Shown: positions 1 to 8,790 of the stretch, piece by piece
How positions within the stretch are numbered: position 1 is the stretch's first letter
Layout: the number at the start of each line of letters is the position of its first letter
Assembly (NCBI GenBank): GCA_036378735.1
Contig: DASUVX010000031.1
Location: 40,418-104,417, forward strand
Direction: 5' to 3'
DNA: 64,000 bases
Source: GCA-003244245 sp036378735
GTDB lineage: Bacteria; Actinomycetota; Actinomycetes; Mycobacteriales; Pseudonocardiaceae
Made by a program: the position numbers and the translations under genes
The notes under the pieces: model-generated
Databases searched by the model: none
Told to the model about the DNA's origin: nothing
The model's input: only the letters and a program-made list of their open reading frames with translations

Positions 1-1
1 T

Positions 2-151
2 GTACTCGCCGAACTGGATGTCAGCTCCGGCTCCGGGCAGGCACGTAGCGACCTCCCGGTCAGCGGCCCGCCTGCCGAGGGCAACGTCGCGCTGCGGGTC
101 CGCGCCCGAACCGGATCGGGCGACGCGCTGGTCACCGCGGCACCATGCTGA
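2..151 (+). CDS. C-terminal end of a DUF4097-like protein (partial)
   Basis: The frame starting at base 2 is open from the window edge to a TGA at 149-151 and gives about 49 residues. It contains the repeated pattern SGSGQARSDLP and RARTGSGDALVT, which looks like the Gly/Ser-Gly-Asp-rich beta strands of DUF4097 (putative adhesin/beta-helix) proteins. The start lies outside the window. Its last 20 bases overlap convergently with the end of the minus-strand glycosylase-like gene. Function is unknown and the family call rests on repeat character alone. Confidence 0.5.
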   Translation, partial: VLAELDVSSGSGQARSDLPVSGPPAEGNVALRVRARTGSGDALVTAAPC

Positions 152-1376
152 CCGGCCGGGCGCCGGCGTTGCGGCTGATCACCACGCCCAGCGCCGACAC
201 CAGATCACCGCGCTCGCCCGGCGCGATCCCGTCGAGCTCGAGCCACTCGGCCATCTCCCGCAGGGCCTTGGCAAGCTCGGCAACCACTCTCGGCCTACCG
301 GCAATCGCCGGCTCGGCGAAGGCACCCGGTACCCGCAGCAGGCCGGCGGCCCGATCGGCCTTGAGATCGACCCGCGCAACCAGCTGCCCGTCCAGCAGGA
401 ACGGCAATACGTAGTAGCCGTGGCCACGCCGGTGTTGCGGAACATAGATCTCGATCCGGTAGCGGAAGCCGAACAGCCGCTGGATGCGAGCCCGGTCCCA
501 GATCAACGGGTCGAACGGGCCCACCAGCGCCGCGCCGGTGATCCGCCGCGGCGTGCGGGCCTCGTGGTGCAGGTAGGCCGGTGCTCGCCAGCCCTCGACG
601 AGCACCGGCTCCAGCACTCCGGCGTCCACCAGTTCCGCGACCGCCTGCCTGCTGCGCTCTGGTCGAAGCCGGTAGTAGTCACGAAGGTCGGGCTCGGTGG
701 CGACGCCCAGCGCGGCGCCGGCCCGGGCGACCAGCTCGCGGGCGCCATCGTCGGCGCTGACGCGGCGGCCCAGCACGTCGGCCGGTAATACTCGTTCCGG
801 CAGGTCATATAGCCGCTCGAAGCCGCGTCTGGTGCCGGTGGTGAGCTCACCGATGCCGAAAAGCCACTCGCAGATCCGTTTCGTGTCGGTGCGGTTCCAC
901 CACGATCCCGGCGTTGACCGCGCTACCCCACCGATCTCGCGCTCCAGGGTGGCAGCCCCCACCGGGCCGTGCTCTTTTACCGTATCCAGCACGGCCGAAA
1001 CAAGCTCGGGCTCGCGAGCTGCCAGCGCGCCGTACTTTTGCCACCAGCCAGGCTTCTTGGCCCCCGAACGCAACAGCGGCCAGTCCCGAACTGGGATCAG
1101 ACTCGCCTCGTGGCCCCAGTACTCCGCCAGCGGGCGGGGACGGCGTACCGGGTACGCCCACGCGGCGGCGTCGAGCAGCTGCCTCGGGTACGGACCCAGC
1201 CGGCTGAATACCGGCAGGTAGTGCGCCCGGACCAGTACCGACACCGAATCCAACTGCAGCAGCCGGATTCGATCCAACACCCGCATAAGATGCCGCCGGG
1301 TCACCGAGCCGGCCGGCCGCGGCTCGGCGAAGCCCTGTGCCGCCAGGGCCGTCCGCCGCGCGAGATCTATCCCCAT
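132..1376 (-). CDS. YcaQ/AlkX-like winged-helix DNA glycosylase (HTH_42 family)
   Basis: This 414-residue protein belongs to the winged-helix DNA-binding family formerly DUF1006, whose characterised members (AlkZ, YcaQ/AlkX) unhook DNA interstrand crosslinks. The N-terminal stretch IRLLQLDSVSVLVRAHYLP is the family hallmark and carries a QLD triad at the position of the catalytic Q-x-Q/Q-x-D motif. The later GPFDPLIWDRAR and FGFRYRIEIYVP blocks are also typical. ATG at 1376 was chosen because it begins the conserved MGIDLARRTAL segment. The reading frame stays open upstream through palindrome copy 1, so a longer N-terminus starting at an ATG in that repeat cannot be excluded. A plus-strand acetyltransferase diverges from it. 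Confidence 0.8.
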   Translation of the reverse strand: MGIDLARRTALAAQGFAEPRPAGSVTRRHLMRVLDRIRLLQLDSVSVLVRAHYLPVFSRLGPYPRQLLDAAAWAYPVRRPRPLAEYWGHEASLIPVRDWPLLRSGAKKPGWWQKYGALAAREPELVSAVLDTVKEHGPVGAATLEREIGGVARSTPGSWWNRTDTKRICEWLFGIGELTTGTRRGFERLYDLPERVLPADVLGRRVSADDGARELVARAGAALGVATEPDLRDYYRLRPERSRQAVAELVDAGVLEPVLVEGWRAPAYLHHEARTPRRITGAALVGPFDPLIWDRARIQRLFGFRYRIEIYVPQHRRGHGYYVLPFLLDGQLVARVDLKADRAAGLLRVPGAFAEPAIAGRPRVVAELAKALREMAEWLELDGIAPGERGDLVSALGVVISRNAGARPVSMVPR

Positions 1377-1427
1377 CGTCCGCACAGCACCCGATGTTGC
1401 CACCCACCCCCGACAGTCTCCCCTCCC

Positions 1428-1489
1428 CCGACATGGAGACATATCGGGGTTACGGGCCTTCCCCGGACCCCGATATGTCTCCATGTCGG
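1428..1489. repeat. Palindromic element, copy 1
   Basis: A perfect 23-bp inverted repeat (1428-1450 and 1467-1489) surrounds a 16-base loop. The arm core is CCGACATGGAGACATATCGG. It sits between divergent genes, 52 bases upstream of the chosen start of the YcaQ-like gene and in that gene's reading frame. Read on either strand in the shared frame it encodes PDMETYRG or TDMETYRG, six variable residues, then PDMSPCR, with no stop. Closely matching copies occur at 9680, 17485, 42049 and 63964. Confidence 0.95.
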
Positions 1490-1544
1490 TGTTGCCGGGG
1501 GCGTCGACGGGGCCGGTGGGTTCGAGTTGGGGGCGGGGCATACG

Positions 1545-2111
1545 GTGCATGGCGTGGGCGTGGCTGGTGTGCGCAGTGCGACTGTGCAGGATGCGCCGAC
1601 GCTGGCGGAGCTGCACCGGGTGACCTGGCGGACTGCCTATGCCGAGCTGTTGCCGCCCGGAACGCTCGACGAGCTGGATACACCGCAGCTGCAGCAAGCC
1701 TGGTCCGCCACCATCAGGGGCGGCGCTACGGTACTGATCGCGACCGAAGGTGCCGATCCGGTCGGGTTCGTCGTGGCCGGGCCAGCACCCGAGGACGAGG
1801 TAGCCGCCGCCGATGGCACGATGCCCACCGACGCGGCGCACACCGTGCTGGTGAGCACCCTGCTGGTCGAACCGAGGTGGGGGCGCCGAGGCCACGGCGG
1901 GCGGCTGCTTGCCGCAGTCGCGGGCCTTTTGCGTGATGCCGGCGCCACCCGTGGCATCGCCTGGGTGCCTGCGGAGGATCCGGCCTCGCTGAGCTTTTAC
2001 CGGCGCGCCGGCTGGGCGCCGGATGGCACCGTACGCACGCTCGACGCCAATGGACGCGCCCTTCGCGAACTACGCCTAACCGGGCCTCTGGACCTGGAAC
2101 TCACTCAGTGA
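1545..2111 (+). CDS. GNAT-family N-acetyltransferase
   Basis: About 188 residues with a GNAT fold: VSTLLVEPRWGRRGHGGRLLAAV is the acetyl-CoA binding motif A (R-x-x-G-x-G/A), and SLSFYRRAGWAPDGTVR is the C-terminal motif B. The substrate is unknown. The first GTG after a purine-rich GGGGGCGGGG tract is at 1545; GTG codons at 1554, 1560 and 1569 are alternatives, so the start is uncertain. It diverges from the YcaQ-like gene, with palindrome copy 1 between them, and converges on dapB with a 14-base gap. Confidence 0.75.
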   Translation: MHGVGVAGVRSATVQDAPTLAELHRVTWRTAYAELLPPGTLDELDTPQLQQAWSATIRGGATVLIATEGADPVGFVVAGPAPEDEVAAADGTMPTDAAHTVLVSTLLVEPRWGRRGHGGRLLAAVAGLLRDAGATRGIAWVPAEDPASLSFYRRAGWAPDGTVRTLDANGRALRELRLTGPLDLELTQ

Positions 2112-2125
2112 GCACCTGCGCCGGC

Positions 2126-2914
2126 CTACAGATCGAGCAGCGGTTCCAGGCCTACCGTCAGGCCGTGGTGGTGGAGCACCGCGCGGACGCCGAGGAGCAC
2201 GCCGGGCATGAACGATGAGCGGTCCAGCGTGTCATGCCGGATCGTCAAGATCTCGCCCGCGGTGCCTAGCAGCACCTCCTGGTGCGCGACGAGCCCTGTG
2301 AGGCGCACCGAATGCACCCGGACCCCGTCGACGTCGGCGCCCCGGGCTCCGCGTAAGGCGCTGCTGGTGGCATCCGGGGACGCCGCCATCCCGGTCTGCG
2401 CGCGGGCGGCTGCGATGAGCGAGGCGGTGCGGGCTGCGGTGCCGGAGGGGGCGTCGGCCTTGCGCGGATGGTGCAGTTCGATGATCTCCACGGATTCGTA
2501 GAACCGGGCGGCCATCGCGGCGAACCGCATGCACAAGATCGCGCCGATGGCGAAGTTGGGGGCGACCAGCACGCCGAGATCAGGCTTGGGGGCCAGCCAT
2601 TCACGGATCTGCGCCAGCCGGGTCTCGGTGAAACCGGTCGTGCCCACCACCGCGTGGATGCCCTGGTCGACACAGAAGCGCACGTTGTCCATCACCACGT
2701 CGGGGTGAGTGAAGTCGACGACCACCTCGGCGCCCGCGTCGGCGACGTTGAACATCCAGTCACCGGCGTCGACCATCGCGACCAGTTCCATGTCGTCGGC
2801 GGCGTCGACCGCCTTACACACCTCGGTGCCCACCCGGCCACGAGCTCCGAGCACCCCGACCCGGATCGGGTTCTCCGCCGATCGATCCCAGGCGGCGTGC
2901 TCACCCGGTGTCAT
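2126..2914 (-). CDS. dapB: 4-hydroxy-tetrahydrodipicolinate reductase
   Basis: DapB (262 residues) reduces hydroxy-tetrahydrodipicolinate with NAD(P)H in the lysine/diaminopimelate pathway, which feeds peptidoglycan. The dinucleotide-binding loop GVLGARGRVG lies near residue 20. It is followed by VVVDFTHPDV, VGTTGF and APNFAIGA, and by the catalytic ELHHPRKADAPSGTA segment with its His-His/Lys residues. The length is slightly above the usual 245 or so because of a short N-terminal extension (MTPGEHAAWDRSAENP); a later start is possible. Its ATG overlaps the pepR stop codon (ATGA), suggesting translational coupling in a gpsI-pepR-dapB operon. Confidence 0.95.
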   Translation of the reverse strand: MTPGEHAAWDRSAENPIRVGVLGARGRVGTEVCKAVDAADDMELVAMVDAGDWMFNVADAGAEVVVDFTHPDVVMDNVRFCVDQGIHAVVGTTGFTETRLAQIREWLAPKPDLGVLVAPNFAIGAILCMRFAAMAARFYESVEIIELHHPRKADAPSGTAARTASLIAAARAQTGMAASPDATSSALRGARGADVDGVRVHSVRLTGLVAHQEVLLGTAGEILTIRHDTLDRSSFMPGVLLGVRAVLHHHGLTVGLEPLLDL

Positions 2915-4233
2915 GCGCTCAACTCCGCTATCTGCTCGGGTAGCTGATCCACAGCAGCGTACGGACCCACCACGGCCGCGGTGAGCGGTTGAGAGAACAA
3001 CTCGCGGGCGAGCGCACCGACCTCCTCAGTGGTCACCGCGTCGATCCGGTGCAGCTCGTGTTCGACGCTGCGGTGCGCACCGTGATCCAGCTCCGCGGTG
3101 CCTATCCTGGTCATCCACGACGGCGCATCCTCCAGACCCAGCACCAACCCGCCACGCAGCTGTCCCTTGGCGCGCGCCAGCTCCCGATCGGACAGCCCGT
3201 CGCGGGCCAGCTCGGCCAGCACATCACCGATCACCACCGCCACCTCGCCCAGCCGGCCTGGGGAGCAACCGGCGTAGACCGACAGGCTGCCGGTGTCGGC
3301 GTAAAGGTCCACCGCGGAGTACACCGAGTAGGCCAACCCACGCTGCTCGCGCACTTGCTGGAACAGCCGTGAGCTCATCCCACCGCCCAGCGCGGCGTTG
3401 AGCACGCCCAGCGGGTAACGCCGCTCGTCGTAGCGATCCAAAGCCCGCACGCCCAGCATGAGGTGGGCCTGTTCCGACGAATCGGGGCACAGTGCCAGCG
3501 CGCACCGGTCGGTGACCTCGGCTCGGCCACGGCGCGGGGACACCGGTTGTGCGCTGCCGGCCAGGTGGTGGCCGAAACTGCGCATCACCGCGGCCAGCGC
3601 CGCGCTGTGCGACACGTTGCCGGCCACAGTCAGCACCATCCGCTGCGGCGTATAGCGCGCCCGGTAGAACCGGTACAGCGCTTCGCGGCTCATCCCGGTG
3701 ACCGACTCCTCAGTCCCCAGCACCGGCCGTCCCAGCGGATGCGACCCGAACAAGGCGGCGCAGAATTCGTCGTGCAGCGCCTCCTCAGGGTCGTCGTCAC
3801 GCATCGCGATCTCCTCGAGTACCACGCCGCGCTCCAGATCGACGTCCGACGGATCGAGCCGGGCGTCGCCCAGCACATCGCAGATCAGGTCGACGGCGAG
3901 GTCGAGATCACCGTCGAGTACGTGCGCGTGGTAGCAGGTGTGTTCCTTGGTGGTGAACGCGTTGAGCTCTCCGCCGACTGTGTCGATCTCTTCGGCAATC
4001 GCCGCCGCGGAACGCCGCGTGGTGCCCTTGAACAGCAGGTGTTCGAGGTAGTGCGCCGCACCGGCCATCACGGCGGGCTCATCCCGCGAGCCGACCGCAA
4101 TCCACATCCCCACCGCGGCCGAGCGGGAACCGGGCAGGTGCTCGGTCACTACTCGTAACCCCGAGGGCAACACGCTGCGGTGCAGCGCTGCGCCCTCGGG
4201 GTGCTGCGGCGCCGCCACGTGCGGGGCGATCAC
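2911..4233 (-). CDS. pepR: M16-family zinc metallopeptidase (PepR-like)
   Basis: The 440-residue protein has the inverted zinc motif HYLEH (His61, Glu64, His65) and the distal glutamate in VVLEEIAM about 76 residues later, so the active site looks complete. It belongs to the M16B processing-peptidase-like group found next to gpsI in mycobacteria. The natural substrate is not established. The start ATG overlaps the gpsI stop (ATGA) and its own stop overlaps the dapB start, so the three genes are probably co-translated. No signal peptide is seen, which implies a cytoplasmic enzyme. Confidence 0.92.
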   Translation of the reverse strand: MIAPHVAAPQHPEGAALHRSVLPSGLRVVTEHLPGSRSAAVGMWIAVGSRDEPAVMAGAAHYLEHLLFKGTTRRSAAAIAEEIDTVGGELNAFTTKEHTCYHAHVLDGDLDLAVDLICDVLGDARLDPSDVDLERGVVLEEIAMRDDDPEEALHDEFCAALFGSHPLGRPVLGTEESVTGMSREALYRFYRARYTPQRMVLTVAGNVSHSAALAAVMRSFGHHLAGSAQPVSPRRGRAEVTDRCALALCPDSSEQAHLMLGVRALDRYDERRYPLGVLNAALGGGMSSRLFQQVREQRGLAYSVYSAVDLYADTGSLSVYAGCSPGRLGEVAVVIGDVLAELARDGLSDRELARAKGQLRGGLVLGLEDAPSWMTRIGTAELDHGAHRSVEHELHRIDAVTTEEVGALARELFSQPLTAAVVGPYAAVDQLPEQIAELSA

Positions 4234-6536
4234 GTGCCGGCCGGAACCTCGGTGGGGTCGGTAGCGGGGCTGCCAGCCGAGCTGTCGGCAATATCCTCAT
4301 CGCGCACTGGAACCAGGCTGATCTTGCCACGGTTGTCGATGTCAGCCACCTCGACGCGCAGCTTGTCACCGACCTTGACCACGTCCTCGACCTTGCCGAT
4401 GCGCTTGCCGTTGCCCAGCTTGGAGATGTGCACCAGTCCGTCCTTGCCGGGTACCAGCGACACGAAGGCGCCGAAGGCGGCGGTTTTGACGACGGTGCCC
4501 AGGAACCGCTCCCCGACCTTGGGTAGCTGCGGGTTGGCGATGGCGTTGATCCGGTCGATGGCTGCTTCGGCGGACGGGCCGTCGCTGGCGCCGACGTAGA
4601 TCGTGCCGTCGTCTTCGATGGAGATGTCCGCACCGGTCTCGTCGGTGATCGAGTTGATCATCTTGCCCTTCGGGCCGATCACCTCGCCGATCTTGTCAAC
4701 CGGGATCTTGATAGCAGTGACCCGCGGAGCGTACGGGCTCATCTCATCTGGTCCGTCGATGGCCTGCGCCATCACCCCGAGGATGGTCAGCCGGGCATCA
4801 CGTGCCTGGGACAGCGCCGCGGCCAGGACGTCGGACGGAATCCCGGCCAACTTGGTGTCCAGCTGCAATGCGGTGACGAACGCGCTGGTGCCGGCGACTT
4901 TGAAGTCCATGTCGCCGAAGGCGTCCTCGGCGCCCAGGATGTCGGTGAGCGCGACGAAGCTCTCCTTGCCGTCGACCTCGCCGGACACCAGCCCCATCGC
5001 GATACCCGCCACTGGCGCCTTGAGCGGGACCCCGGCGTTGTACAGCGACATCGTCGACGCACAGACCGAGCCCATCGACGTGGAACCGTTGGAGCCCAAC
5101 GCCTCGGAGACTTGGCGGATCGCATAGGGGAATTCCTCCCGGCTGGGCAGCACCGGGACCAGTGCCCGCTCAGCCAGCGCCCCGTGACCGATCTCGCGGC
5201 GCTTGGGTGAACCCACCCGGCCGGTCTCGCCGGTGGAGTACGGCGGGAAGTTGTAGTGGTGCAGGTAACGCTTGGTGGTCTCCGGGGACAGCGAGTCGAT
5301 GGACTGCTCCATGCGCAGCATGTTCAGCGTGGTGACACCGAGAATCTGGGTCTCACCCCGCTCGAACAGTGCCGAGCCGTGCGCCCGGGGAATCAAGTCG
5401 ACCTCGGCCGATAGCGGCCGGATATCGGTGATCCCGCGGCCGTCGATGCGTACCTTCTCGCGCAGGATGCGCTGGCGCACCGCTGACTTGGTCACCGCCC
5501 GGAACGCGGCGCTGATCTCCTTCTCGCGACCGTCGAAACGCTCCGCCAGTTGCTCAAGCGCACTGGCCTTGAGCCCGTCCAGCCGGTTTTCACGGTCCTG
5601 CTTGGCGGCCACAGCCAGGACCTTCGCCAGCTCGTCGGCGACCAGCTCGCCAACCGCGTCGACAACGTCGGGCTGGTAGGCGGGGAAGGTGGGAAAGTCC
5701 AGCTCTGCTCCGCCGGCCGTGTCGGCGAGGTCCCGCTGCGCGTCGCACAGGGCCCGGATGAACGGTTTGGCGGCCTCCAGCCCGGCGGCCACCACCTCCT
5801 CCGTGGGGGCTGGGGCGCCACCGGCGATCAATTCGATGGCGGCTTCGGTGGCTTCGGCCTCGACCATCATGATCGCCACGTCGCTGCTGCCATCGCTGCT
5901 GTCCTCGACCAGCCGGCCGGCGACGACCATGTCGAACACCGCTCGGCCCAGTTGCTCGTAGGTCGGGAAGGCGATCCACTGGCTGCTACCTTCGTTGCTC
6001 ACCAGGGCCATCCGGGTGGCGCCGACCGGGCCGTCGAACGGCAGGCCGGTCAGCTGGGTGGATGCGGAGGCAGCGTTGATCGCGAGCACGTCGTAGGGGT
6101 CAGCCGGGTCGAGGCTGAGCACCGTGACGACGACCTGCACCTCATTGCGCAGGCCGTCGACGAAGCAGGGACGCAGCGGGCGGTCGATTAACCGGCAGGT
6201 GAGGATCGCGTCCGTGGAGGGGCGGCCTTCGCGGCGAAAGAACGAGCCGGGAATGCGCCCGGCCGCATACATCCGCTCCTCGACATCGACTGTGAGCGGG
6301 AAGAAGTCGAACTGATCCTTGGGCGCTTTGGAGGCCGTGGTGGCCGACAGCAACATGGTGTCGTCGTCGAGATAGGCGACGACGGCTCCGGCAGCCTGCC
6401 GGGCCAGTCGACCGGTCTCGAACCGTACGGTGCGGGTGCCGAAGACGCCGTTATCGAGTACGGCGGCTGTCTCATGAACAGGATTCGTGGAGGTGCCCGT
6501 CCCCGTTGAGGTTTGAGCTGAGGTTGAGTTGGTCAT
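4230..6536 (-). CDS. gpsI: Polyribonucleotide nucleotidyltransferase (PNPase)
   Basis: PNPase degrades RNA 3'-5' by phosphorolysis and can add tails. The 768-residue protein shows two RNase PH domains, a KH domain with GPKG (IGEVIGPKGKMINS, near residue 615) and a C-terminal S1 domain (GTVVKTAAFGAFVSL, near 675). The ATG at 6536 is chosen because a strong GAGGAGGAG ribosome site lies 4-5 bases upstream; the frame stays open further upstream but that part is not family-like. A large hairpin lies in its leader (6600-6663), between rpsO and this gene, the same arrangement in which PNPase is autoregulated in E. coli. Confidence 0.97.
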   Translation of the reverse strand: MTNSTSAQTSTGTGTSTNPVHETAAVLDNGVFGTRTVRFETGRLARQAAGAVVAYLDDDTMLLSATTASKAPKDQFDFFPLTVDVEERMYAAGRIPGSFFRREGRPSTDAILTCRLIDRPLRPCFVDGLRNEVQVVVTVLSLDPADPYDVLAINAASASTQLTGLPFDGPVGATRMALVSNEGSSQWIAFPTYEQLGRAVFDMVVAGRLVEDSSDGSSDVAIMMVEAEATEAAIELIAGGAPAPTEEVVAAGLEAAKPFIRALCDAQRDLADTAGGAELDFPTFPAYQPDVVDAVGELVADELAKVLAVAAKQDRENRLDGLKASALEQLAERFDGREKEISAAFRAVTKSAVRQRILREKVRIDGRGITDIRPLSAEVDLIPRAHGSALFERGETQILGVTTLNMLRMEQSIDSLSPETTKRYLHHYNFPPYSTGETGRVGSPKRREIGHGALAERALVPVLPSREEFPYAIRQVSEALGSNGSTSMGSVCASTMSLYNAGVPLKAPVAGIAMGLVSGEVDGKESFVALTDILGAEDAFGDMDFKVAGTSAFVTALQLDTKLAGIPSDVLAAALSQARDARLTILGVMAQAIDGPDEMSPYAPRVTAIKIPVDKIGEVIGPKGKMINSITDETGADISIEDDGTIYVGASDGPSAEAAIDRINAIANPQLPKVGERFLGTVVKTAAFGAFVSLVPGKDGLVHISKLGNGKRIGKVEDVVKVGDKLRVEVADIDNRGKISLVPVRDEDIADSSAGSPATDPTEVPAGT

Positions 6537-6599
6537 CGTTCTCCTCCTCGCGACACGAGCCAGGCGGTGACACCATCGCGTGGGAGTGAGGACGATAGG

Positions 6600-6663
6600 C
6601 CGGTCTTCGATCGAAGCTCCCGGAGCACGTCGTGTGCTCTCGGGAGCCACTACCGAGGACCGG
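6600..6663. promoter_or_regulatory. Extended hairpin in the rpsO-gpsI intergenic region
   Basis: Inner arms at 6616-6628 and 6634-6647 pair over 13 bp with one bulged base and a 5-base loop. Outer CCGGTC (6600-6605) and GACCGG (6658-6663) can extend the stem. It lies about 65 bases upstream of the gpsI start and about 95 bases downstream of rpsO on the transcribed minus strand. It could be a terminator/attenuator after rpsO or an RNase-processed leader controlling gpsI. There is no obvious U-tract, so the leader role seems more likely, but this is inference. Confidence 0.6.
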
Positions 6664-6755
6664 CGGACGACGATCCCGACGACGGTGACATGGCGGCTCG
6701 TGCCGCGACGTGTGGTTGTGTATCAAGCTGACCCTTCCGGTCAGCGGCTGGCGAA

Positions 6756-7025
6756 TCAACGACGCAGGCCGAGGCGCTCGATCAGGGATCGGTAGCGGGC
6801 GATGTCGACCTTGGCGAGGTAGTTCAGCAAATTGCGCCGGCGGCCGACCATCAGCAGCAGCCCGCGCCGGGAGTGATGGTCGTGTTTGTGTTGCTTGAGG
6901 TGTTCGGTAAGGTCCATGATCCGCTTGGTCAGCAGGGCTACCTGCGCCTCAGGGGACCCCGTGTCCGCCTCGCGCAGCCCGTATTCGGCAAGGATCTCAC
7001 TCTTCTGTGCGGTGGACAGCGCCAC
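6756..7025 (-). CDS. rpsO: Ribosomal protein S15
   Basis: From the GTG at 7025 the product is 89 residues, exactly the usual S15 length. It carries the diagnostic DTGSPEAQVALLT, LKQHKHDHHSRRGLL and RRRNLLNYL blocks that bind 16S rRNA in the small-subunit platform. An AGGAG sequence lies about 11 bases upstream of the GTG. An upstream in-frame ATG at 7046 would add seven unrelated residues and overlap that site, so it was rejected. gpsI follows after a 219-base gap containing a hairpin. Confidence 0.97.
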   Translation of the reverse strand: MALSTAQKSEILAEYGLREADTGSPEAQVALLTKRIMDLTEHLKQHKHDHHSRRGLLLMVGRRRNLLNYLAKVDIARYRSLIERLGLRR

Positions 7026-7175
7026 GGGTAGATCTTCTCCTGTCATCGTGTACCGTGCGGCCGCGAATACCGCGGCATCTACTTGATTTTCGGCCGACCG
7101 CCACGGACCGCAGCCGGACCCTAGACGAGGCTACCAGCCGACTCGCCACCGCCTGGCGCCGCCCTCGATCACCAG

Positions 7176-7784
7176 CTACCCGATCGCCCCGTCGAGAGTC
7201 GATCCGCCCGCCTCCGTACCCGCCGCATTCCGCAACACTCGAGCCAGCTGCGGGCACTGCTCCCGCAGCAGGCCGGCGGCGGCGGCCAGCTCGGCCGGGG
7301 CGACCACTGCGCGCAGCGCCTCGACCAGGACGTCGGGGTTGACGTCGGCGTTGTTGACGTCGGGGTTGTTCCAGTCGCCGCGCTCCTCGACCGGCAGTAT
7401 TTCCAAACCGCTGGCCGACCGACCACCGGTGGGCCGGCTGACGGTGGGCCGCGAGTCGCGGACCTCCTCCAGCGCGGCCCGGATCGCCGCTGGATCACCG
7501 GAGGCCACCTCGGGGGTGAGCACGCGCCGTTCCAGCATCACCATCCGGGCCAGTACCGCGGGATTGCCGATCTTCGCCCGGCGACCGCTCATCAGTTGGC
7601 TGAGCATTGGTGCGCTCAGTCCGAGAACCTCGGCCAACTGCGCCTGAGAGCAGTCAAAGGCGACCACGAGTCGCCGCACCCGATCGCCGAGCGATTCCCC
7701 GTACCACTCCCGCTGCAGGGCGACGTTGCGCGCGACGGCGAGCTGCTCGTCCACCGGACTCCCCTTCCGTGCCCGTACTGGCAT
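7176..7784 (-). CDS. XRE-like helix-turn-helix DNA-binding protein
   Basis: The 202-residue protein has a lambda-repressor-type HTH at about residues 44-70 (CSQAQLAEVLGLSAPMLSQL, then SGRRAKIGNP). This is preceded by LGDRVRRLVVAFD and followed by a less ordered Asn/Asp/Pro-rich stretch (WNNPDVNNADVNPD) and an Ala/Leu-rich helix. The HTH indicates a transcription factor; targets are unknown. It sits between rpsO and ribF, genes that are usually close neighbours in the order. ATG at 7784 gives the listed length; GTG at 7754, preceded by GGAAGGGGAG, is an equally good start. Confidence 0.75.
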   Translation of the reverse strand: MPVRARKGSPVDEQLAVARNVALQREWYGESLGDRVRRLVVAFDCSQAQLAEVLGLSAPMLSQLMSGRRAKIGNPAVLARMVMLERRVLTPEVASGDPAAIRAALEEVRDSRPTVSRPTGGRSASGLEILPVEERGDWNNPDVNNADVNPDVLVEALRAVVAPAELAAAAGLLREQCPQLARVLRNAAGTEAGGSTLDGAIG

Positions 7785-7821
7785 CCTGCCAGCTCCGAGC
7801 AGCCCCAGGGGCGGCGATCGG

Positions 7822-8754
7822 TTACGTGGCCCGCTCGAACACCGCGCGGGTTCGCGCCACGTCGTCGTCGATCTGGGCCACTAGCTGGTCGGGGGTGTCG
7901 AAGCGACACATGCCACGCAGCCGCTCGACGAAGTCCAGTGCCACCCGTTCGCCGTAGAAGTCCTCGTCGAGATCGAGGACGTAAGCCTCCACTCGACGTT
8001 CCCGACCGGAGAATGTCGGGTTGGTGCCGATCGAGACTGCCGCCGCCAGGTCCCGGCCCCGGTGTACGAAGCGGCAGGCGTACACCCCGTCGGCGGGAAT
8101 CGCGGCGTGCCGGGGAGTCGACAGGTTCGCCGTCGGGTAGCCCAGACTGCGGCCGCGCTGGTCCCCGCGGATCACGATGCCCTCCAGCCGGTGCGGTCGG
8201 CCCAACGCGGTGGCCGCGGCCACCACGTCTCCGGCGTCGATGCAGGAGCGGATATAGGTGGAGGAGAACGTCAGCTCACCCTGGGACAGCAGCCCCACGC
8301 CTTCGGCGGTGAAGCCGAACCGCCGCCCCAACGTACGCAGCAACTCGATGTTCCCGGCCGCCTTGTGCCCGAAGGTGAAATTCTCGCCCACCACGACATC
8401 CGCCACGTGCAGGCGCTCGACGAGCACCGTGTGCACGAACTCGTCGGCCGGCACCCGGGATAGTTCGACGGTGAACGGCAGTACGAAGAACACCTCGACG
8501 CCGAATTGCTCGACCAGGTCCGCCCGCCGGCGCAGGCTGGTGAGCTGGGCCGGATGGCTGCCGGGGCGGACCACCTCGGAAGGATGCGGGTCGAAGGTCA
8601 TCAGCACGCCGGGAACGCCCAATTCCCCGGCGCGCCGCACGGCGTGATTGATCAGCCGGGCATGACCGCGATGCACACCGTCGAAAACGCCGATGGTGAC
8701 GACACTGCGACCCCAACCGTTCGGGATCGCCTCAAGTCCACGCCAGCGCTGCAC
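7822..8754 (-). CDS. ribF: Bifunctional riboflavin kinase / FAD synthetase
   Basis: RibF phosphorylates riboflavin to FMN and adenylates FMN to FAD. The 310-residue product has the nucleotidyltransferase signature TIGVFDGVHRGH near residue 20, VVGENFTFGHKAAG, FSSTYIR, and the kinase-domain motifs GRSLGYPTAN and DGVYACR, with the final DLDEDFYGERVALDFVERLR block typical of the C-terminal kinase. Both domains appear complete. It lies downstream of truB with a 36-base gap on the same strand. Confidence 0.96.
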   Translation of the reverse strand: MQRWRGLEAIPNGWGRSVVTIGVFDGVHRGHARLINHAVRRAGELGVPGVLMTFDPHPSEVVRPGSHPAQLTSLRRRADLVEQFGVEVFFVLPFTVELSRVPADEFVHTVLVERLHVADVVVGENFTFGHKAAGNIELLRTLGRRFGFTAEGVGLLSQGELTFSSTYIRSCIDAGDVVAAATALGRPHRLEGIVIRGDQRGRSLGYPTANLSTPRHAAIPADGVYACRFVHRGRDLAAAVSIGTNPTFSGRERRVEAYVLDLDEDFYGERVALDFVERLRGMCRFDTPDQLVAQIDDDVARTRAVFERAT

Positions 8755-8790
8755 AGACGAGGAGGCTAACCGGTCACCCGCCGGCGCTCA

